Positions 44,401-56,065 of a stretch of 64,000 nucleotides of DNA are shown here, piece after piece. The notes under the pieces are model-generated. The model made no database searches and had not been told where the DNA came from. It worked only from the letters and a program-made list of their open reading frames with translations. The stretch comes from Micropterix aruncella (lineage: Eukaryota > Arthropoda > Insecta > Lepidoptera > Micropterigidae), in assembly GCA_944548615.1 (NCBI GenBank), contig OX155963.1:25243336-25307335 (forward strand), in the 5' to 3' direction. Position numbers and translations under genes: made by a program. The stretch's first letter is position 1. Every line of letters begins with the position of its first letter.

Positions 44401-45182
44401 AAAGTTGGCGATTCGTTTTCATTCAATCCGTAGAGATTATGAAGAATACGGCGACGCTCTGCTGTCGTTTCTACTCGCCGCACGGCTTGTGTATACAATA
44501 GTTGCGTGCCACGGTCGGAGCTGACGATGTCGCCCTCGAGCCCAAAGGGGTGGATGAACGAAATTGATTTTTTAGCTCGCTTCCTGTTCTGGCTTATTCC
44601 CGACGTCAACACATCGTTATCAAGAGGATGCGCACCGCCGCAACCGCCTATTTTGCCTACTTTTATAACGGCGACGATCCGGAAAATTGCACTGACATTC
44701 ATGTATTAGGTGTCTTTATTTGCGGCGCCAAAGAAAGTGTATAATAGTTGTATATGAATATCTACACTAATAAGGAAAAATTAAAACGTTAAAGTTTATT
44801 AAAATGTGTCGTTGGTAAATGCTGATATAACCGCAGGGGGGTTTGTTTTATTATACGTGAAAGTGACGACATTTTTCTTATACAAGTTTGTACCTAAGAC
44901 CATTAATTAATATAAACATTGACTCCTATTATCTATTCAGTTTTACCGCTTATTATATACGGTATTAGATTGCCATAGAACGTTTTGGCAACTGTTCTAC
45001 GCCGGCGATATGCAGATTGCGCTGATGGCATTGTCCGACGAAATTAATAGAAAGTTATTTGGCCATCTATAATAACACTGATAATGAATGGTTTTTATAA
45101 TGGACTGATTGCTTATAAAAACCCAATAATTTAAGCAATGATAACAATAATAACATTCAATTATTAGTGCCATCTATTCGTA

Positions 45183-45275
45183 TATCGCCTGTTGACTCTA
45201 CCCCAGCATTCTATAGTTAAAATACTGTCTGGTCTGAAATATCAGGTTTTACAAAACTTGCACTTTTTTGTCGCT
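45183..45275 (+). repeat. Isolated arm of the pogo-associated inverted repeat
   Basis: GCATTCTATAGTTAAAATAC, TGTCTGGTCTGAAAT and a CACTTTTTTGTCGCT block match 2968-3050 in order with substitutions. Only one arm is present. Confidence 0.65.
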
Positions 45276-45295
45276 ACCTCTTGGTCTATTAGGTT

Positions 45296-45445
45296 CCCTA
45301 TGGGATATCAGGTAATTAGCCATATTTAAAAGGATATAACTTAGAAATGGCTTATAATTGAGATCAGTCGCCTATGGGATATCAGGTAATTAGCCATATA
45401 TAAAAGGATATAACTCAGAAACGGCTTATAATTGAGATAAGTCGT
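45296..45445. repeat. Tandem duplication, 74-bp period, two copies
   Basis: TGGGATATCAGGTAATTAGC begins at 45301 and 45375, and both units end GGCTTATAATTGAGAT. Only a few differences. Confidence 0.9.
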
Positions 45446-45449
45446 TATA

Positions 45450-46025
45450 GTAAAGTTATGTTTTACATAAATATATATTTCAATTGGTATACGATTTACA
45501 TCTATTGGAAAAGTGGGCCCAAAATACTCATTCTATTTTATAGAATGGAAACGACACGAGCAATCAATCAATCACACCCACGCCCAAGAAGGTTATAACA
45601 GAGAGCAAATAGCATCAGGTGGCGTGCGTCATGGCGGTACAATTTGACCTCTCTGGCTGACACCTTGATTGATATCGGTACGCTATTAAGGCTGTGTTTT
45701 TCAGTCACTTTCAGAGGGGTCTTCCTCGAGAGGGCGGAACGTCGTGCGTGAGCGTCGCTTAATTTTGACGTTGATAACTTATCGCGCCTTCACAAAATCT
45801 ATAAATCTTTATTAATGGGCTCCGTTGATTTCAGGAACTATACCTTCGATATCGTTAATTTTCCAGACAACGAGGACAATTAATATACGAGCAAAACAAA
45901 GCCATTGACACTTACTGTTCTTCGTCCGCATGCGTGAGATCTTATCTGTCTCTTACCATTAATTATATATGGCTAGTGGAATATTATCCGGTGTTACACG
46001 GGTGGCGTTCATAGCGGGTTCATCG
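45450..46025. other. No gene recognised
   Basis: Mixed sequence; no domain-bearing ORF and no repeat that I can place. Confidence 0.4.
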
Positions 46026-46027
46026 TT

Positions 46028-46303
46028 TGTTTTTTTTATACTCTTTATTGTGAAAATATCAAAATGGGCGGATTTATTGTCATATGACAATCTTTTACAA
46101 CCAACCCTACTATGACGTGTTATATGTATGTGTGCGTGTAATATGTCTGTAAGTGTGTGTCTTGTTATTGCATTCCATCGACAGAATTGAAAATGCAATT
46201 CCGTTAATTAGATCCCAACGGAAAATGGTGACCCAGCCGGGAATCGAACCCGGGACCTTACAATGTAAAATCAGGCGACCTAACCACTATGCCACCGGGC
46301 CGT
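46028..46303 (-). mobile_element. tRNA-derived SINE, copy 3 (best preserved)
   Basis: On the minus strand it starts GGCCCGGTGGCATAGTGG, which contains a good A box (TGGCATAGTGG), followed by the B box GGTTCGATTCC. These are the internal RNA polymerase III promoter elements of tRNA genes. Next come GGTCACCATTTTCCGTTGGG, a body of about 170 bp with TGCAATAACAAGACACACAC, and an A/T-rich tail. A TTACATTGTAA palindrome lies where an anticodon arm would be, so it is not a functional tRNA. The three copies are all on the minus strand. Confidence 0.9.
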
Positions 46304-46309
46304 GTTGAT

Positions 46310-47800
46310 GCCATCGTGATCGGTTGAACGGTGTAGACTGTAGAACATATTTATTTCCGTATTTATGGATGTTGATATATTTGCCACACCCCCAACAACA
46401 TTTAAAAAATGTAGTTACGAATATATTACAATTTAATTATGTAATCTGTTGATTATAAAATTATTTATTCTCCTCTTATCTTTGTTATTACATATCTTTT
46501 CTTAGAAAAAGTTCTCTTACTTACCTTTTCTTAGAAAAGAAACCTCAAACCTAAGGAATAGCTTTTTCTTTTCATTCTCATAACGTCTTCCTACGCGTTA
46601 CATTACATAAATATATTTTTTTTTTTTAAATTATTTTTTCTATGTATTTATTTATTAATTTATTTATTACAATATTAATATACATATTTATAAATCTATT
46701 TACTGTTTTTTCTGCTCTATTTATTTTATATTTACTCTTTTAATACTTTGGACTGTTTAGTAACTTAGCAATTAATTTTCAGAATATTTTTTTTCGTTTT
46801 TTTTTAAAAACCTAGAAATTTTTATCGAGGTCCAGAAAAAAAACTCATTATACTTACGAGTTAAAATTTTTATTTTAACTCGTTTTAGCACTTAATTATA
46901 TAAATTTAATTGAATATAAAACACAATAGGTATGTACTCCTAAAAAAATTCGCCTGCGGCGCTGGAATGTCACCCTAAATTTGCGATATTTAAAAAAAGG
47001 AACAATTTGCATGGTAATTTTTAAGACTGCGTATTTTAGATGATAATGATAATTAAATTGCATAGATAGGTAAGTTATTTAACAATATTTGGCGGTCCAA
47101 GTTTCGTCCTCCCGCGGTTCGGATCCGGACCGCGGCCCGCCTGTTGCCGACCGAGGGTGTAGAAGTCAATGTGCAGAACAAAGAGACGACTATCAGCTTC
47201 TTCTGATTGATCTTGATATTTGAACATTGGCTAGGTGCGTCTCTTGGATTCAGTTACTACAATGAGCGCGTACAGTGAATCACTACATTTAAAATCCCAT
47301 CATTTTGACGCTACTTCAGTAAAACAAAGCTAGCGTCGACGCGATTTTGCAGATGGCAATTGGCTTAGCCCAGAGGTACCCTACCTAAACTTGTTGTCTA
47401 GTAGGCAACTTGTTGTCTTTTTGTTTTCCGTACACCCCTGCCTGCGTAATATTGAATTTCCTTAAACTTATTAACTTTAAATGTGTTTTTGAAAGCTGGC
47501 ACAGTACTGATTAACTAAGGACCCCGACCTTGAAGTACGAAACATTTGAGCAAGCCACAGATAACGGCACTTAGAGCATTATCTAGCTTGCCCATTCATG
47601 TGACGCGTCCATTCTACTCACTCGCCGTTAAAGTGCAATCTATTGACATATTCCGCTCGCACATTTCCTCGTTAGTCATGTGCGTTAGCCTCTCCAATCG
47701 ACTAGTGATGCAATTTGATTATTGATTTCCTTCCATGACACTTGTGATGCGTGCGTTTGTTTATTGTAATTAATGTAAGTTTGAAATACAACATTTACAG
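46310..47800. other. AT-rich region, no gene recognised
   Basis: 46440-46930 is extremely A/T-rich (TTTATT and T-runs). 47100-47160 is a short GC-rich patch. No coding or repeat structure is supported. Confidence 0.4.
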
Positions 47801-47963
47801 AATGTCTCATTGTTTATGATGACCTGCCTCAATGGAGTCTGCTAACGTGAACCCCCATTTACATCTCGTGCACCCCCATTTTTTCTTGATGACATGGATC
47901 CCTTGGAACTCGAAATCGACCTCTGGGGGTCCATATAGACCACTTTGGGAGCCACTGATTTGC
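47800..47963 (-). mobile_element. hAT-like transposon terminus
   Basis: On the minus strand the edge at 47963 begins CAGTGGCTCCCAAAGTGG, the common hAT terminus CAGTGGTTCCCAAA, followed by a GGACCCCCAGAGG block. No partner terminus was found. Confidence 0.5.
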
Positions 47964-48295
47964 CCATGTACTCCACTTTTTCTAGCTTCTTTACTTTGCC
48001 GATTTCACTGAGATGACTCATTTCTAGAATATTATTTTCTCATTTCTCGTTCAAAACTGCTGCTAGCTCAGCCACAGTTTGCAACGGATTCGCTTTCACT
48101 CCAACAGACTTCCACTTTTCTCGGAACTTGGTTAACTTTTTACAAAGAAAAAAAATTAACTCCGTAGAAGCAGTCAAAAAGCCTTCAAGCATGCATTTTT
48201 TCCTGCCGGAGCGAGTTTTACAGCAGAGGCATTAACCAACTCACTTTCAATAAAAAAACTGCATCTATAATAAGGAGTAATATTTCGATAATTAA

Positions 48296-48466
48296 ATATT
48301 TATTTATTCATTTATTTATTTATTTATAACGTACATGAAAAAAAAAATACAAGGACATGCATACTGTTGTACATGAGGAATTATTATAGCGAAAAACATA
48401 GGCGAAATCGCACAACCAACTAGACCTAGAAGGTCTGTCTCTGGCTGTGCTGTGTTAAACCAACTG
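48296..48466 (-). repeat. LINE-like 3' end interrupted by the RTE element
   Basis: On the minus strand this ends in an AAAT-type tandem tail (48296-48330) preceded by A-rich and TCCTTGTATT sequence, as in a LINE 3' UTR. It continues across the RTE insertion at 51646-51700. The source family is unknown. Confidence 0.45.
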
Positions 48467-51400
48467 AAAGGAGGAGGGTGGTTGGCCTGCCGCGTCGACC
48501 AGAATCGGGTAACCGAAGAAACCAGGCAAGAAACCAATGGATAGTACAATTAATCATTCACGAAATAATGCTACCGCATCTGAGGCAGCCGATGCGCCAG
48601 CTCCGGGGACCAGGGATGCTGGTGAGAAGTTGGCAACTGGCCGAAAACCCAAATATTTTACACCGAAATCGGACATTCGAATCGCCGCATGGAATGTGCG
48701 AACTGGGCATCACGTCGGCCAAAAGGAAATCATAGCAATGGAATTAGCGAAATGCAAAATATCGATCGCCGCATTATCGGAATTACGACTCACGGGATCG
48801 GGAACAATGACAATTGATCCGCCAACAATCGACGAGACGATGACGCTATTTTATTCCGGAGGCGACAAACGAGAGGCCGGGGTCGGCTTCATGGTCGATC
48901 GCCGAGCTGCCGGCAGCGTTATTGCGTTTCAACCGATATCCGAGCGCTTAGCAGTTATCACCATCGATGGAACAATCAAGACCCATATCGTTTCCGTTTA
49001 CGCGCCAACCGAGATGAGCCCGGATACGAACAAAGATGAATTCTACTACCAGCTTCAACACACGCTGGATACGATACCCCGAACCGAATTAATTATACTA
49101 GCGGGCGACTTTAATGCACATACGGGTGTAGATCGGACGGGTTGGGAAGAAACGATGGGAAGATTTGGGCACGGCGAAATTAACGACAATGGACTACGCC
49201 TGTTATCATTCGCATTGTCGAACAACATGATCGTCGGAAACAGCATATTTCGTCATCCCCGCAAACATCAACTAACGTGGCGAAATCCGTCCGGTAAAGA
49301 TTCAGCAATGTTGGACTACATTTTAATCAATTCGAGATTTCGATCAACAGTCAAAGACGTACGGGCGATGCGTGGACCCGATTGCGGATCGGATCACTAT
49401 CTCGTTCGAGCGAAATTACAAATGCGACTACAACGAGCGAAGAAAAAAGCGCCACCACCAACCAAGAGAAACTGGGCATGTCTACAGGACCCAGCCATTG
49501 GACAGAAATTTCAAATCGCGCTATCCAACAAATTCGCAAAGCTCGTAATATCAGACGATATCGACTTTGAAGAAATGCAATTATCGGAGTCCCTTGTGAA
49601 GTGTGCAACGGAGCTGTGCCCACCCATCCGTCGACGGACGCAGCAATGGATTTCGGACGACTGTTTAGACCTCGTCGACCAACGAAAACGGATGAAACAC
49701 GTCAATTTCGAAAAATACCGATTATTGAACAAAGAAGTCCGACAAAGAATGAAATCGGAACGAGAAGCGCATTGGAATAACGTTGCAGCCGAATTGGAAG
49801 AAGCAGCATCGAGGCACGAATACCGGACGCTATACCAAACAATCCGACGGTTAGGCGGGAAAACAACATCAACGAACGACAACATCAAGAAATCGGATGG
49901 AACTTTCGTGATCTCCCCCCACGAGCGCCTGCAGCGGTGGAGGGAATTCTTTAATCAGCTGCACAATCACGATCCGCCTCAAGGTCCAGCACCGCAACCG
50001 CCGATTATCAATCAGCCGGCGAATCCGTTTTCCGATAACGAACCAACAATAAACGAAGTGAAAACGGCAATAAAATCGCTGAAAAATGGTAAAGCGCCGG
50101 GTCCAGATCAAGTTACCGCCGAGATGATCAAAGCCGGAGGTGACATTCTATTACAACAACTACATGTTCTCCTAACGCATATTTGGCAATCGGATCGTAT
50201 TCCGTCGGCATGGAAGAAAGCCATCGTTGTGCCAATTTTAAAGAAAGGCGATAGCAGAGAATGCAAGAATTATCGCGGTATTAGCCTTCTTTCAATAGTC
50301 GGCAAAGTATTTACAAAAATCATACAGTTGAGGCTACAAAAACATCGAGAACAAACGAGCCGAGAGGAGCAAGCAGGATTTAGACCATATCGAGGATGCA
50401 TTGATCAGATATTCGCTCTTCGTCAGCTAATGGAAGAAAGAATACGGTGCGGCAAACGAACAATCGTCGTCTTCATAGACTTTAAATCCGCCTTCGATTG
50501 CATCGATTGGAACAGCTTATGGAGTGCCTTGGAGACAGAACACGTGCCACCAAAAATCATTAAACTTCTCCAATCATCGTACGATGGCTTAACCAGCAGC
50601 GTTCGAATCCGTAACGATTTGTCTGAGGAATTCCCGATTCAAACTGGTGTTCGACAAGGAGACGTCGCATCGCCGCTACTTTTTAACGTGGTGATCGACG
50701 CGATTATGCGGAGAGCATTCGACGGTCGACGCGGAGTTAGATACGACGAATCAAACTTCATAACCGATTTGATGTTCGCTGATGATAGCGCCGTTTTCGC
50801 CGACACTGATGCCGAAGCAACGGACATTTTATACGACATATCCGGAATTGCTCAATCATATGGATTGAAAATCAATGCGGATAAGACCAAAGTGCTCACT
50901 ACGGACGGTTCGAAGGCCAGCGTTTACCTCGATGGAACCCAAATCGAACAGGTCCCACAATTCAAGTATTTAGGATCGTTGGTTACGGAAAAGAAAGTGG
51001 CTTCGACGGCCGATGTCCATAGCCGGATCGGTCAGGCAACAGCAACATTCGCCTCGCTCAAGTGGTGCATATGGAAGCGAATGAATATTACCATCAAAAC
51101 CAAAGTACGACTATACCGAACGTTGGTTCTTCCCATTCTTCTTTATGGATCGGAAACGTGGACGTTACTACAATCGGACCTCAAAAAGTTCGAAGTCTTC
51201 CAAATGCGATGCTTGAGGCAGATTCTCGGTGTCTCACTCCGCGACCGAATTCGAAACGAGACCATTAGAGAAAGATGCGATCTAGTAACAACGATCGAAA
51301 AAGAAGTACAAAAACGTCGACTACGATGGTTCGGCCATGTTTGCCGAATGAACGACAATCGCTTGCCACGTAAACTTCTTTGGAGAGACCGTCCGACAGA

Positions 51401-51634
51401 ATGGAGAATTCAGCGATCGGCACCGAAGAAAACCTGGCTAAATACCATCAAAGGCGACCTTAAAAATCAACGATTGTCGGCTAGGGATGCTCGAGACGTG
51501 GCAAAAAATCGTCAAGAATGGAAGCGAATCGTGAATGGAGTACGAGATCCAGCGGCACCGACAGCAGCGTATTGGCTGCGAGGGCGACCCCCTCCCCAAT
51601 CGCCGGCTACGGAATAAATAATAATAATAAATAA
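48467..51634 (+). mobile_element. Full-length RTE-type LINE with 11-bp TSD
   Basis: TAAACCAACTG flanks the element at 48456-48466 and 51635-51645. It consists of a short 5' leader of 70 bp, a single ORF (48537-51617) and an extremely short 3' tail of ATAAT/AAATAA repeats directly after the stop codon. This compact layout, with one ORF, almost no 3' UTR and a microsatellite tail, is typical of the RTE clade. An intact frame and identical TSD copies indicate a recent insertion. Confidence 0.88.
48537..51617 (+). CDS. RTE-type endonuclease/reverse transcriptase (1026 aa), intact
   Basis: This is the polyprotein that nicks genomic DNA and reverse-transcribes the element RNA. The N-terminal APE-type endonuclease (about residues 45-290) shows AAWNVRTG, the LSELRL glutamate motif, GDFNAHTG (about 190-197) and the terminal SDHYLV (about 286). 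The reverse transcriptase (about 500-780) shows KAPGPDQVTAEM, NYRGISLLS, FIDFKSAFDCIDW (about 646), TGVRQGDVASP and FADDSAVFADT (about 747), with the catalytic aspartates present. The C-terminus has FKYLGSLV, YGSETWTL and RRLRWFGHVCRM. There is no stop or frameshift, and the stop codon is followed immediately by the 3' tail. It is more GC-rich than its flanks. All hallmark residues that I can check are present, so it could be functional. Confidence 0.92.
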   Translation: MDSTINHSRNNATASEAADAPAPGTRDAGEKLATGRKPKYFTPKSDIRIAAWNVRTGHHVGQKEIIAMELAKCKISIAALSELRLTGSGTMTIDPPTIDETMTLFYSGGDKREAGVGFMVDRRAAGSVIAFQPISERLAVITIDGTIKTHIVSVYAPTEMSPDTNKDEFYYQLQHTLDTIPRTELIILAGDFNAHTGVDRTGWEETMGRFGHGEINDNGLRLLSFALSNNMIVGNSIFRHPRKHQLTWRNPSGKDSAMLDYILINSRFRSTVKDVRAMRGPDCGSDHYLVRAKLQMRLQRAKKKAPPPTKRNWACLQDPAIGQKFQIALSNKFAKLVISDDIDFEEMQLSESLVKCATELCPPIRRRTQQWISDDCLDLVDQRKRMKHVNFEKYRLLNKEVRQRMKSEREAHWNNVAAELEEAASRHEYRTLYQTIRRLGGKTTSTNDNIKKSDGTFVISPHERLQRWREFFNQLHNHDPPQGPAPQPPIINQPANPFSDNEPTINEVKTAIKSLKNGKAPGPDQVTAEMIKAGGDILLQQLHVLLTHIWQSDRIPSAWKKAIVVPILKKGDSRECKNYRGISLLSIVGKVFTKIIQLRLQKHREQTSREEQAGFRPYRGCIDQIFALRQLMEERIRCGKRTIVVFIDFKSAFDCIDWNSLWSALETEHVPPKIIKLLQSSYDGLTSSVRIRNDLSEEFPIQTGVRQGDVASPLLFNVVIDAIMRRAFDGRRGVRYDESNFITDLMFADDSAVFADTDAEATDILYDISGIAQSYGLKINADKTKVLTTDGSKASVYLDGTQIEQVPQFKYLGSLVTEKKVASTADVHSRIGQATATFASLKWCIWKRMNITIKTKVRLYRTLVLPILLYGSETWTLLQSDLKKFEVFQMRCLRQILGVSLRDRIRNETIRERCDLVTTIEKEVQKRRLRWFGHVCRMNDNRLPRKLLWRDRPTEWRIQRSAPKKTWLNTIKGDLKNQRLSARDARDVAKNRQEWKRIVNGVRDPAAPTAAYWLRGRPPPQSPATE

Positions 51635-51699
51635 TAAACCAACTGTATTTTTGTAACTCGCGAACTGACGAAGGTGATAATTTTCAAATATTTCTAAAT

Positions 51700-52690
51700 C
51701 TAACAAATGTGTTGTTTACACAAATTAAAGTAAAATTTAAAGTAGAAAAAAAATATGTATGAAATTAAGGACTAAAATAAAGTAAACTTTACATTATATT
51801 CAATAAATTTAAGTGGAAAATAAGTAATAATATATACAAATATATGAATAAACACTACATTCTAATATACATGTATAAGAAAATGATATGTAATATTGCA
51901 CAATTTTACAAATACATATTTATACAATATTCATATATTTTTCACACAATTATTTTGGCATCAAAAAACAACCGATAATTTCGTACCCACTTGCGAAGTT
52001 TGTTTTAACACTTCGCCACATTTACCAAATGAAATCATATTACAAGTGTAATACGTGGAATACGTGGCTGAAAAGGTTATAGAGTGTTGAAAAGCTAATA
52101 TATTATTAAATAATTATTTTTTATTAGTAAACCTTATTTCGTTATATATTTTTCAATACATAAGATTATTTATTATATTATACATAAGATTATAGATTTC
52201 AGATTATTTATCTACAAAGTATATAGAAAAAGTATATAAAAATTATCACAAACTATAAACCAATATCAATATCAACTATTAACTGCCCTATTTATACGAA
52301 CGTACGGGATACGGCCGCCATATTATCGCCCGAACGCAACAACCCATGTCACGTACGTTCGAGTACAAAAAAAACCCGAAACCCACCAAGCGAAGTGATA
52401 CGTTAAATTGTTCCCACGATTCTAAACACTCAAAAGGGTAATAAATGGGTCTCTTGTGTAAAAAAACTCTGTGCTATGTTGTAAACAAGTATTGCTATTA
52501 AGAAATCTAATGAAAAAACCCAACGATTTTTTATCAATTTTTGAATAATAACCCAGGGCCATTAATAATAAAAAATACCTGCATACTATTATCGAGTGAG
52601 TACTTTATCTTATTCCGAAAGCTAAATCGTTAAATAAGTTTATGGATAAACAAGAAACAGCCAATAAGTAAGATAGATAAGGATGATCAG
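51700..52690. other. AT-rich, no gene; short inverted pair at 52297-52360
   Basis: Very A/T-rich. CGAACGTACG at 52299 and CGTACGTTCG at 52350 are inverted around a GC-richer core. No ORF of note. Confidence 0.4.
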
Positions 52691-52960
52691 TATGCGGGTG
52701 TGAGGTGGGATTTGATCTTGGGCCGTCGGAATTCTTTTGTTTTACGCTGGGGTTGTCTAAGCAAGTTTATGGGTGATAGAGACGCATTAAGTAAGCAAGA
52801 CAGAAATAAATATCTCAGTGTATGGGTAGTAGGTAAGATTTTGCCCCTGGACCGTTGTCATTCCTTCGTTTTACGTTGGGGTGTTCTGAGTGATGTGATT
52901 TCGTTTTTACTTTCTGGCTGTATACTGGAATTGATTGATTTTTGGTTTACGATTTGATAT
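52690..52960 (+). repeat. Diverged tandem duplication, about 129-bp period
   Basis: TTTTACGCTGGGG at 52740 and TTTTACGTTGGGG at 52869 lie in two units that share GGRCCGT and ATTCYTTYGTTTTACG. They create an 85-codon ORF with an internal repeat (SFVLRWG twice). Coding significance is doubtful. Confidence 0.6.
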
Positions 52961-53139
52961 TAGTTAAATGTCGATTCAAATAACTACCTACCTATAATAA
53001 ACTCTATTTACATAAAATAATAAACCCTATTTAACAAGATTTAATAAATAGTTTATTTTACAACATCATTCAAATATTATACAAAACTTCGGATGTCTAT
53101 CGTTTATTCATCAAACGACATGGATTAATAAATCATTAT

Positions 53140-54030
53140 CAGCAGCATCGGCCGGTAGACGTCCACTGTTGGACATATGCCTCACCATAGAATGCCATGA
53201 CGAGCGGTCTTGAGCCACTTCCATCCACATACTTCCTGCGACCTTGACTATGTCATCGGTCCTTCTTGTGGGGGGCCGTCCCACGCTTCGTCTGCCGGTT
53301 CGTGGTCGCCATTCGAGAACCTATTTTCCCCAACGGTTGTCGGTTCTGCGAGCTTTATGACGTGCCCATTGCCATTTCAAGTTGACCATTTTACGAGCTA
53401 TATCAATGACCTAGGTTTTTCTGCGGATTTCCTTATTTCGAATCCTATTACGCAGTGAAACTACATTGCTCTCTCCATGGCTCGTTGCAACTTTGAGCTT
53501 GTGGATGAGGTACCATATGTTATCACTAGCAAGACGCACTGATTAAATATATTTGTCTTGAGGCTCTGCGGTATTCGTGATGAGAAGATATGGCGTAGGT
53601 AGCTGGCGCTGCCCATCCGAGTTAGATTCGTCGGCAGACCTCCTTGTCGAAGTTGAGTCTGCCTAGTTGAATCGTCTGACTTAAATAAACATACTGGTCG
53701 GCAGCTTTAATAGTATCGTTCCCAACATGTACCGGTATGGGTGCGAAATGGGCATTCGACGTGATGTTTGTCTTACCCATGTTCATTTTAAGACCCACCT
53801 GTTGGGAGACGATATTGAGGTCTCTGAGCATTGTGCCAAGGTTTTCCATTGATTCCGCCATGATAACCACATCATCGGCGAATCGGAGGTGAGTGATGTA
53901 TTCGCCATTGATGTTGATGCCATATCCGTCCCAGATCAAAAGCTTTAAAACATCCTCAATACAACATGTGAACAGTTTCGGAGAGATAACGTCTCCTCGT
54001 TTCAGCCCCTTATGAGATTGGATTAATAAA
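53140..54030 (-). pseudogene. RTE/BovB-like LINE, reverse transcriptase C-terminal half (decayed)
   Basis: On the minus strand this begins KGLKRGDVISPKLFTCCIED (a palm motif), then INGEYITHLRFADDVVIMAE with the catalytic FADD box, VGLKMNMGKT, DQYVYLSQTIQLGR and, after frame breaks near 53620, WQWARHKARRTDNRWG, RRTDDIVKVAG and QDRSSW, up to a stop near 53140. These blocks are the conserved end of a LINE family very common in insects, notably Lepidoptera. It is distinct from the intact element at 48.5 kb. 5' truncation is near 54030. Several frameshifts and at least one lost YGSETW block mark it as dead. Confidence 0.85.
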
Positions 54031-54039
54031 TTGAACTTC

Positions 54040-54750
54040 TATATTATCACATCTTTATATAAGTACAATTAATTGTTGTAAGTCCCTAGTAGTTGCACTC
54101 TGAGTACACTTTTCATACAAAATACCCATTCTCATTTTTTTATAGAACAGCGATTCCATAAGTAAGGACTTAATAAATGCGCCCCCCCCCCCACCCTTGT
54201 CCCCTGTGCCTTTAATATTTTAAACGGCCTGCTCAGTCGTGGCTATTGTAGTAAAAGCACGGGTCATAACGGGCACAGGTTTCATCACTTCTGGGCCGCG
54301 AGCCGTCTCGGCCGTGGGCCGGGGCGCTGGAAACGCGCCCCCCTAGTCAAGAGGCCCATTGGAGTGCCCCCCGGAGGTCGTCATATTGTTCGTAAAAAGG
54401 CTGCGATTTACGAGCGTGTTGCGACCGACCTGCCCAGCCTTATTATCCCTCAAGGCGAACTGAGGACGCATTCATAATTGAGTAGATCTTCCGTGGGGGT
54501 ATGTTAAACGTACGAAAAATATGGCAGTCATCTGGCCGTAAGCACACCGCTGATACTTGTGAAAAAAATGAATAGAATAGCGCGTAGGTACACTTAGGCG
54601 TGTGAGCGCGGGAGATGCTTGTGTGCGCGAGGTGAGAAGGGGGGGGGGGGGGCAACGGCCACTATGGCAGATCCGCCAGATTTCCACGCATACAAGTGGA
54701 GAAGTGGGGATACAAAACTTAGGTATTGGCAGACGCTCGTATAGCTACAG
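54040..54750. other. Unassigned, with C-run (54181-54193) and G-run (54639-54652)
   Basis: Homopolymer tracts bracket a GC-rich stretch (54200-54420). Overlapping short ORFs without domains. Nothing else is supported. Confidence 0.4.
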
Positions 54751-54751
54751 A

Positions 54752-55395
54752 TTTGGGAGCTAATGGGCCCTTGCTGAGTTGGCCTCGAAGACTGTTCAGG
54801 GTTGGTCACACTCACGGGTCAACACCCATCCGGCGGCCTCCACGCATGAAGTGCGAGCCCGGGCAGGACTATGGCCTTAGGGTTAGTTTCCCCTAGTAAT
54901 CAACCTTCTGGCGCTCCTTGCGCTCCGTGCGGCATAAGCCAATCGATTGCGCAATCTGACTACCAGTCGGGGGAGTCTGGAAGCAGTACTGTTTCCTATA
55001 GAGCGGGGGTGGTTGCGGACCTTACGGCGACTGCTCTTGAAACGACCATCAGCTACCCGATCCTGGGTGAACAGCCGGGCAAAGGATGCCGTGGTCCGCG
55101 ATAGATTTGGTATACACCGTTTCACCGCTTCGTAAGGGAGAGGACCGCGCAAGCGACCTCGAACTCGTAACCAATCGAGAGACCGGAGTAATCTGGTCGC
55201 AATTGGAAGTAAGTGCGTGAGTGTAAGCCCGTTGGGTAACACACCTGGTTATCTCGCGGATAAGCCTCTTACGGGCTCGTGGCGGAGCTTGACGGTGGAA
55301 TGTTTTGTCCAAGTCTTCTGCGCTCACTTTAGGGAGATAGAACGTCTAATCGTTAAAACTTCCTGAGGCGACAGGTTCGCCCGTTGTAGTTGACA
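54752..55395 (-). mobile_element. Element X, near full-length inverted copy
   Basis: On the minus strand it begins ACTACAACGGGCGAACCTGT like the 5' end of the copy at 11747 and ends CCCATTAGCTCCCAA. By eye it is about 80% similar along its whole length, so the shared start probably marks the real 5' end of the element. Open frames of 92 and 119 codons exist here, but the corresponding frames in the 11.7 kb copy are broken, so coding is not supported. Confidence 0.85.
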
Positions 55396-55547
55396 ACTCT
55401 AGTTAGCTTCAGATCGTGACGACGGTCCGCCGATAAAATCTTTGAAGTAACCAAATGGCAATGCGTCCCCATCACCAATAACGACCATATTGTATGTCGT
55501 TGAAAAACTCTTTTCATGACTGTAATTTTTTTTAAATTTTATTTTAT

Positions 55548-55790
55548 TTATTTAGGTGAGTAACAGCATGAACTTATAATTAGATACATAATTCTTTAAA
55601 AAAAACATGTTCTTATGCCGATTATAACTTACGCCGTTCGAAATTATTTGAAAAATATTTTACAGACTAAATTATGAAACAAAAAATACAATACATCCGT
55701 AAATATTTATTAATCAAATGACCGCAAAAGTTGTAGAGTTAACCGCAAACATATAAACTATACAACATAAATTGAAAATTAGTAAATGGG
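55548..55790 (-). repeat. Repeat V, short copy
   Basis: Reverse complement of 61564-61968, from TTTAGGTGAGTAACAGCATG to GTAAATGGG, lacking an internal segment of about 165 bp. The join is at TTAATCAAATGACC (about 55713). Confidence 0.85.
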
Positions 55791-55878
55791 AATACATATA
55801 GTTATATTATATTTATACATACATATTACAAATCAATAATTACCGGCAGTTGTCGCTGCAGCTTCAAGGGCGGTTCGT

Positions 55879-56065
55879 ACAGGTCCCGCAACGAGAGCTG
55901 GCACGTTCACAGTACTCACACTAATGCAATGTCGTGACGCGCGACGTGACTTTCACTTGATGCGCATCATAAAAAGTCTTTCCGTCTCTCTCGCTCGCGC
56001 ACTGTATAGTGACATTGCATTAGTGCGAGTACTGTGAACGTGCCAGCTCTTATCGCGTGACCTGT
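55879..56065. mobile_element. 187-bp palindromic MITE with about 60-bp arms
   Basis: The left arm ACAGGTCCCGCAACGAGAGC continues through GCACGTTCACAGTACTC and ACTAATGCAATGTC. The right arm is its near-perfect complement. The central 60 bp carry GACGCGCGACGTGAC and a CT-rich stretch. GTAC abuts both ends. Confidence 0.85.

Noticed and set aside
44235..44702. Single 155-codon gene
   Set aside because: Only the last part resembles a reverse transcriptase thumb; the rest is unrecognised and may be chance openness in GC-richer DNA.
46219..46303. Functional tRNA gene
   Set aside because: A and B boxes are present, but the anticodon arm is a TTACATTGTAA palindrome and the sequence continues into a SINE body shared by three copies.
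52700..52957. 85-codon protein with an internal repeat
   Set aside because: The repeat follows from a DNA-level tandem duplication of about 129 bp; no other coding evidence.
54883..55327. 92- and 119-codon ORFs in element X as its protein
   Set aside because: The same frames are broken in the 11.7 kb copy, so openness here is not conserved.
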